From: an uncultured Eubacteriales bacterium | Lineage (GTDB): Bacteria; Bacillota; Clostridia; Christensenellales; Aristaeellaceae | Direction of reading: 5' to 3' | Length of the DNA: 64,000 bases | Assembly: GCA_902760595.1 (NCBI GenBank) | Contig: CACWHI010000017.1 | Span: forward strand, 1-64,000 | In this document: one piece after another, positions 59,753 to 64,000 of the stretch | Position numbering within the stretch: the stretch's first letter is position 1 | Layout of the letters: the number at the start of each line of letters is the position of its first letter | Position numbers and translations under genes: made by a program | Notes under the pieces: model-generated | The model's input: the letters and a program-made list of their open reading frames with translations, nothing else | What the model was told of the DNA's origin: nothing | Database searches by the model: none

Positions 59753-60526
59753 ATGGCGGCGCCAGGCCAAGCCCCGGCGATGATCCCCGTGAGGCGGATC
59801 ATCGAAAAGATGGACGAGTATATGAGCCGCCTGGACTATGCCGGCGCGCAGCGGCACCTGGATTACTGGCTGGCCGAGGCGCGGATGCTGGGCGACCGGC
59901 GCGGGGAGCTGACGGTGCTCAACGAGCTGATCGGCCACAGCCGCAAAACGAACCAGCGCGAACAGGCCGAGCGCTGCGCCGCCGAGGCGCTGGCCCTGCT
60001 GGATGAGCTTTCGCTGGACGACGGCGCGACGGTGGGCACGACCTGCGTCAATATCGGCACCGCGGCCTACGTGTTCGGGGACTACGAGCGCTCCATGGCG
60101 ATGTTCCGGCGCGCGGAGGCCGCTTACCGCCAGGCGGCGGACACGGACGCGAAGCTGATGGGCGGGCTGTACAACAATATGGGCCTGACCCTGACGGCGC
60201 TTTCCCGCTGGGACGAGGCGATGGACGCCTACAGCAGGGCTATCGGCTGGATGGAAAAGGTGCCGGGCGGCGCGCTGGAGCAGGCGGAGACCTGCCTGAA
60301 TATGGCGAACACCCTGGAATATCAGTTCGGCTCCGTGGAGGCGGAGCGGCGGATCTGTGAGTTGCTGGACCAGGCGGAGGCACTGCTGGACCGCCCGGAC
60401 CTGCCGCGCGACGGCTACTATGCCTACGTGCTGGATCACTGCGCGCCGACCTTTGAGCGGTACGGGTATTTCCTGACGGCAGATAAGCTGAAGAAATGGA
60501 CGAGAAGCTACTATGAACGGACTTGA
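59753..60526 (+). CDS. Tetratricopeptide repeat protein
   Basis: Product of 257 residues, cytoplasmic. Several TPR-like helical pairs, the clearest being NNMGLTLTALSRWDEAMDAY and NIGTAAYVFGDYERSMAMF. It begins 1 base after the SDR stop and overlaps the DUF4037 gene by 14 bp, so all three are cotranslated. The pairing of a TPR protein with DUF4037 is recurrent in Clostridia; I infer it is a scaffold or regulator for the DUF4037 protein. Confidence 0.82.
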   Translation: MAAPGQAPAMIPVRRIIEKMDEYMSRLDYAGAQRHLDYWLAEARMLGDRRGELTVLNELIGHSRKTNQREQAERCAAEALALLDELSLDDGATVGTTCVNIGTAAYVFGDYERSMAMFRRAEAAYRQAADTDAKLMGGLYNNMGLTLTALSRWDEAMDAYSRAIGWMEKVPGGALEQAETCLNMANTLEYQFGSVEAERRICELLDQAEALLDRPDLPRDGYYAYVLDHCAPTFERYGYFLTADKLKKWTRSYYERT

Positions 60527-61454
60527 ACTTTCCCGCGCCTACTATGAAAGCTACGGCAGACCCATGCTGGAGCGGGACTTCCCTGATCTGCTGTCGCTGA
60601 TCGCCGTGGGGCTCACCGGCAGCGGGTCGGAATGCTATGGATATGACGACGAGGTATCCCGGGATCATGATTTTGAACCGGGCTTCTGTATATTCCTGCC
60701 GGATGAAACTGTGGTGGACCGCTCCCGGGCCTTCCGGCTGGAGCGCGCCTACGCGAAGCTCCCGAAAACCATGGACGGGGCGTCCCGCTCCCTGGCGGGA
60801 CCGACGGGCGGCGCGAGGCGCGGCGTGCTGCGTACGGCGGAGTTCTTTGCCGATAAGGTCGGCGCGCCGGACGGCAGGCTGACGTCGGAGCAGTGGCTGC
60901 GGCTGCCGGACTACGCGCTGAGCGAGGCGACCAACGGCGAGATCTTCGCGGACGGTTATGGCGAGGTGACGCGCATCCGGGCGGCGCTTTCCGCCCAGCC
61001 GGAGGACATCCGGCTGAAGAAGCTGGCCGGGCACGTGCTGCTGATGGCTCAGGCGGGGCAGTACAACTACGGCCGCTGCCTGCGCCACGGGGAGACCGGC
61101 GCGGCCCAGCTGGCCGTGGGCCGCTTCGCGGACAGCGCGATGCAGGCGGTGTTCCTGCTGAACCGGGTGTACATGCCGTATTACAAGTGGGCCTTCCGCG
61201 CCATGCGCGCGCTGCCGAAGCTGGGCCTGCTCGCGGAGCTGCTGGAATACCTGCTGACTACCGACAACGACGGTGAGCGCGCGGAGGAGAAGCAGGACGT
61301 GATCGAAGGCATCGCGGCGGACATCATCGACGAGCTGATGGAGCAGGGCCTGACGAAGGCGACCTGCGGCGACCTGGAAAAGCACGCCTATTCCATCCAG
61401 GACGGCATCCGCGACGCAGGCATCCGCAATATGCACATCCTGGCCGCTGTATGA
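60513..61454 (+). CDS. DUF4037 nucleotidyltransferase-fold protein
   Basis: Product of 313 residues. GLTGSGSECYGYDDEVSRD (34-51 area) and DHDFEPGF resemble the hG[GS]...D-x-[DE] site of polymerase-beta-type nucleotidyltransferases, with D51 and D53 as metal ligands. The rest is helical and belongs to DUF4037, which has no known activity. Substrate (small molecule, RNA or protein) is unknown. Sits between the TPR and radical SAM genes. Confidence 0.82.
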   Translation: MNGLELSRAYYESYGRPMLERDFPDLLSLIAVGLTGSGSECYGYDDEVSRDHDFEPGFCIFLPDETVVDRSRAFRLERAYAKLPKTMDGASRSLAGPTGGARRGVLRTAEFFADKVGAPDGRLTSEQWLRLPDYALSEATNGEIFADGYGEVTRIRAALSAQPEDIRLKKLAGHVLLMAQAGQYNYGRCLRHGETGAAQLAVGRFADSAMQAVFLLNRVYMPYYKWAFRAMRALPKLGLLAELLEYLLTTDNDGERAEEKQDVIEGIAADIIDELMEQGLTKATCGDLEKHAYSIQDGIRDAGIRNMHILAAV

Positions 61455-61464
61455 GGAGACGAAC

Positions 61465-62160
61465 ATGCTGAAGATCTATGGCCTGCAGAAGATGACCCTG
61501 CTGGACTATCCGGAGCACGTGGCCTGCACGGTGTTCCTGAACGCGTGCAATTTCAAATGCCCCTACTGCCACAATTTTGAGCTGGTCACCGGCGACGCGC
61601 CGCCCGTGATGGAGACGGAGGAGCTGTACCGCTTCCTGGACAGGCGGCACGGCCTGCTGGACGGCGTGGCGATCACCGGGGGAGAGCCCTGCCTGCATCC
61701 GGAGCTGCCGGAGCTCATCCGCGGCATCCGGGACAGGGGCTTCGGGGTGAAGCTGGATACCAACGGCTGCTATCCGGATATGCTGCGCGGGCTGCTGGCC
61801 GGAAAACTGGTTGACTATGTGGCCATGGACGTCAAGAACAGCCCTGCCCGCTACGCGGCCACGGTGGGCCTGGACCGGCTCGACCTCACACCCGTGCGGC
61901 AGAGCATCGCGCTGCTGCTCAGCTCCGACGTGGAGTACGAGTTCCGCACCACCGTGGTGGACGAACTGCACAGCGAGGAGGACTTCGAGGAGATCGGCCG
62001 GATGATCCGGGGAGCGAAGCGGTACTTCCTCCAGGCCTTTACCGACCGGGATACCGTGCCCTTCGACGGCCTGCACGCCCCCAGAGCGGAAAAAATGAAA
62101 AGCTGCCTCGCCCGGGTGAAACCGTGGGTCGAGGCAGCGGAGCTCAGGGGAGTAGACTGA
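61465..62160 (+). CDS. Radical SAM activase, NrdG2/pyruvate-formate-lyase-activase type
   Basis: Product of 231 residues. The radical SAM cluster is C28-NFK-C32-PY-C35 within CNFKCPYCHN; AITGGEPCLHPEL is the SAM-binding GGEP. The sequence fits the anaerobic ribonucleotide-reductase activase 2 group, but no nrdD or glycyl-radical enzyme is adjacent, so its target is open; the DUF4037 protein or a distant enzyme are options. RBS GAGGAG before the ATG. The stop meets the convergent transpeptidase gene with no gap. Confidence 0.9.
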   Translation: MLKIYGLQKMTLLDYPEHVACTVFLNACNFKCPYCHNFELVTGDAPPVMETEELYRFLDRRHGLLDGVAITGGEPCLHPELPELIRGIRDRGFGVKLDTNGCYPDMLRGLLAGKLVDYVAMDVKNSPARYAATVGLDRLDLTPVRQSIALLLSSDVEYEFRTTVVDELHSEEDFEEIGRMIRGAKRYFLQAFTDRDTVPFDGLHAPRAEKMKSCLARVKPWVEAAELRGVD

Positions 62161-63717
62161 TTAATCTGTATATCCGTTTTTCAGGTTGGCGTTATAGATG
62201 GTCTCCGGCCTGGGCGGGGCGGAGCAGGTGGCGCAGGGCGTCAGCTCGTTATAGGGCTTCAGCGTCAGCTCGCCGTAGTGAAAGGGCGCCAGGGGCCAGT
62301 AGCGCTTGTTGACCGAGGAACACTTGGCGGTCGTGTGGTAGCGGGAGCCGCCCACCGTGTTATAATACAATACCGTTTCATCCGCCGGGTATTCCGTATA
62401 GCGCGTCGCGTCGTCCCAGACGAAGACGCGCGTATTTATTTTCAGGTGGTTGTACAGCCATTCCATATTCTGCCCCTGGGCGTTCGCCTTGCGCTGCACG
62501 CGGATGCAGCCGTGGCTGGCCTTGTGGCCCAGCTTTGGCTCCGTGCTGGAATAATCATGCAGGTCATCCCCATAGACCACGCTGGGCACCTGGTGGATCA
62601 GGCAGCCGTTGTTGAGCAGCAGCCCATAGTCACAGTACAGGTTGCCCGACCAGAAGCCGCCGGATTTGCTGACGATCAGGAATTCACCCGCGGGCGTTTC
62701 GTTCCAGAGCTGCTCCTTGTTGTTGAGGCCGGTGGAAACCAGCAGCTCGCCGGTCAGCTTTCCCTTTTCAAAAATGTACATGGTCTGGTTCCACTTGTCG
62801 ATCACCAGGCCGTAATCGTCGCGCGGGGTCACCTGCTTCAGGATATCGGCGGGAAGGTAGCCGCGCAGCTTTTCCGCCGTGACGCCGTAGCCCTGCTTGC
62901 TGCGGGAGCGGCGGTAGGCGTCGCCGTAGCTGGTATTGTATACCTCCACCAGCGCCCAGCCGTCATCGGTGGTCTCCAGCACGTGCACGCCCTGGCTTAA
63001 GTAGGTGACCTCGCCGATCACGTTGTCCTTGCTGCTGCCGTCCGGCGTGCTGCGCAGCAGGCAGGTGGTCTTGCCGTTGTGCTTGCCGTCGTCCAGGATG
63101 GTGATGGGCTGCATCATCGCGTCCCAGATCGCCTGCTCGTCGCTGAGGTCGCCCATGGTCATAGTCCAGTAATTGGGGGCCGTTTCTCCGGCCGCCTGGA
63201 CGCCGGGCGTCACGTTGTGGGAAGGGGGCTCGGCGTTTTCGTCGATCACCTGATAGTGCCTCAGCCCGGCCGCTTCCCCGACGTCGGGCTCCAGGTCCCA
63301 GACGGAGGGCGGCGCGTTCTCGGGATCGTTTTTCAGGGTGACGGTGATGGCTTTTTTGTCGGTGTCCGCGCTTTCGCCGCTGCGCAGGGTAAGGGTCAGC
63401 GTGTAGTCGCCGTCTGGCGCGCTCATGCCGTCCTCCCAGACCTCGATGCTCAGGTCGTTGCGGCCCGGCTCCACGGGTGTCTCAAAGACCGGCGCGCCGG
63501 CGATGGGCCAGCTGACGGACAGGATGCCCGCGCAGCCGGAATTGACGGCGATATCCAGGCGGTTGTCAGCGGGCAGCGCGATCTCCGTGCTGTGCCCCAG
63601 CAGGGTCAGGCGGACGGCGGCAGGCTCCTCCGCGCCGGCAGGGCTGAGGCTGATCAGGATCGCGCATATGAGCAGGAAAGCCCGGAAACGGGCGAAACGT
63701 CGTCTGATGGGGATCAT
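62161..63717 (-). CDS. Secreted L,D-transpeptidase (YkuD) with SH3-like and Cys-rich tail
   Basis: Product of 518 residues. Signal peptide (about 10-29, FRAFLLICAILISLSPAGA), an Ig-like region (35-130), an SH3-like region around 220-290, and the YkuD domain (about 300-435) with H398 and the catalytic SHGCIR (401-406, Cys404). A C-terminal YHTTAKCSSVNK ... PCATC module is a metal-knuckle-like tail found on other secreted Bacillota proteins. It makes 3-3 cross-links or attaches proteins in the peptidoglycan. Its ATG overlaps the upstream stop by 4 bp. Confidence 0.92.
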   Translation of the reverse strand: MIPIRRRFARFRAFLLICAILISLSPAGAEEPAAVRLTLLGHSTEIALPADNRLDIAVNSGCAGILSVSWPIAGAPVFETPVEPGRNDLSIEVWEDGMSAPDGDYTLTLTLRSGESADTDKKAITVTLKNDPENAPPSVWDLEPDVGEAAGLRHYQVIDENAEPPSHNVTPGVQAAGETAPNYWTMTMGDLSDEQAIWDAMMQPITILDDGKHNGKTTCLLRSTPDGSSKDNVIGEVTYLSQGVHVLETTDDGWALVEVYNTSYGDAYRRSRSKQGYGVTAEKLRGYLPADILKQVTPRDDYGLVIDKWNQTMYIFEKGKLTGELLVSTGLNNKEQLWNETPAGEFLIVSKSGGFWSGNLYCDYGLLLNNGCLIHQVPSVVYGDDLHDYSSTEPKLGHKASHGCIRVQRKANAQGQNMEWLYNHLKINTRVFVWDDATRYTEYPADETVLYYNTVGGSRYHTTAKCSSVNKRYWPLAPFHYGELTLKPYNELTPCATCSAPPRPETIYNANLKNGYTD

Positions 63718-64000
63718 CCTTTCTTACGGTAGACGATCGGCGCGCTGGCGCCGGTCAGGCCGGGCTCCGCGGGATCGAAGCGGATGGACTGGCCGTCGAT
63801 GCTCACGGTGCCGGTGGAGCCGCGCACGGTCTTCTGCTTCAGCAGCAGCGTGACCAGCCTGCGGGTCAGCTGCGGGCCGCCGCCGCGGGTCAGGCAGTCC
63901 TTCCACAGGGTGAAGGCGCAGCCGTTCTGCCAGTTGCTGCAGCCGAAGGCCTTTTCGGACTCCTTGACGGGCTTTCCGCACAGCGGACACGCGGCGTCCT
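63714..64000 (-). CDS. 3' end of a type IA topoisomerase-like gene (zinc-finger tail), cut by window edge
   Basis: The visible last 94 codons include CPLCGKPVKESEKAFGCSN followed by WQNGCAFTLWKDCLTRGGG, the C-terminal topoisomerase zinc finger used by TopB/TopIII and some related proteins, then QLTRRLVTLLLKQKT and a short tail ending RKKG. The upstream part lies outside the window, so the identity rests on this finger alone. It overlaps the transpeptidase start by 4 bp (ATGA). Confidence 0.65.
   Translation of the reverse strand, partial: DAACPLCGKPVKESEKAFGCSNWQNGCAFTLWKDCLTRGGGPQLTRRLVTLLLKQKTVRGSTGTVSIDGQSIRFDPAEPGLTGASAPIVYRKKG

Noticed and set aside
1-64000. tRNA or rRNA genes
   Set aside because: No GTTCRANYC T-loop with matching acceptor arms and no rRNA core sequence was seen on either strand.

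Overview
The window looks like a chromosomal segment of a GC-rich, Gram-positive, anaerobic gut-type bacterium of the Bacillota (class Clostridia). Visible support: a short SRP RNA, the rpmH-rnpA-yidD-yidC-jag cassette, AddB and RecD2 instead of RecBCD, KhpB/Jag, an 8Fe ferredoxin, a radical-SAM NrdG-type activase, UxaA and TTT-transporter catabolic loci, and AGGAGG ribosome sites with occasional GTG/TTG starts. Nothing marks it as plasmid or phage. The species cannot be named from the sequence; an uncultured Christensenellales/Oscillospirales-like lineage would fit but is only a guess.

Layout. 0-11 kb (+): SRP RNA, glyA, a PucR-type regulator, a secreted S41 protease, then rplM-rpsI directly followed by rpmH-rnpA-yidD-yidC-jag, a NusG-II protein, an M20 amidohydrolase and MgtC. 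11-15 kb: a CPBP membrane protease, then an AT-rich accessory island with palindromic repeats, a clipped gene and three small unknown genes. 15-20 kb (-): addB without addA, DUF6062, an esterase. 20-23 kb (+): MATE exporter, DEAD-box helicase. 23-38 kb (-): a damaged sugar-ABC permease pair, a small conserved protein, CDF transporter, lysS with an extra tRNA-binding domain, greA, PAP2 and GT-C membrane proteins, a cytidylate-kinase-like protein, tsaD, a YhcG nuclease, DUF1461, prfB, azlCD, and a class M sirtuin. 38-46 kb: DUF3237, two alpha/beta hydrolases, a complete TctCBA carboxylate transporter and two divergent LysR regulators. 46-51.5 kb (-): Zn-macrodomain hydrolase, ferredoxin, recD2-comF-recO. 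51.5-53 kb: a gene-free block of nested repeats. 53-54.2 kb (-): a CARF-PD-(D/E)XK (DUF1887, Card1-like) nuclease. 54.5-62.2 kb (+): a secreted flavinylated fumarate-reductase-like enzyme, then a tightly packed run RraA/UxaA-N/UxaA-C/SDR/TPR/DUF4037/radical SAM. 62.2-64 kb (-): an L,D-transpeptidase and the 3' end of a topoisomerase-like gene.

Most interesting: (1) a class M sirtuin and its cognate Zn-macrodomain hydrolase, normally operonic, lie 8 kb apart without GcvH-L or LplA; (2) a stand-alone CARF nuclease with an altered catalytic motif next to a repeat block and no CRISPR-Cas genes in sight; (3) a TPR-DUF4037 nucleotidyltransferase-radical SAM trio of unknown job; (4) at least three families of non-coding dispersed repeats, including two 125/126-bp MITE-like palindromes with identical termini and a CTGCGTGCGTGTA hairpin family, sharing modules across the whole window. 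Many promoters here read TTGCAT or TTGACA, 16-18 bp, TATAAT-like, which allowed several operon starts to be placed.
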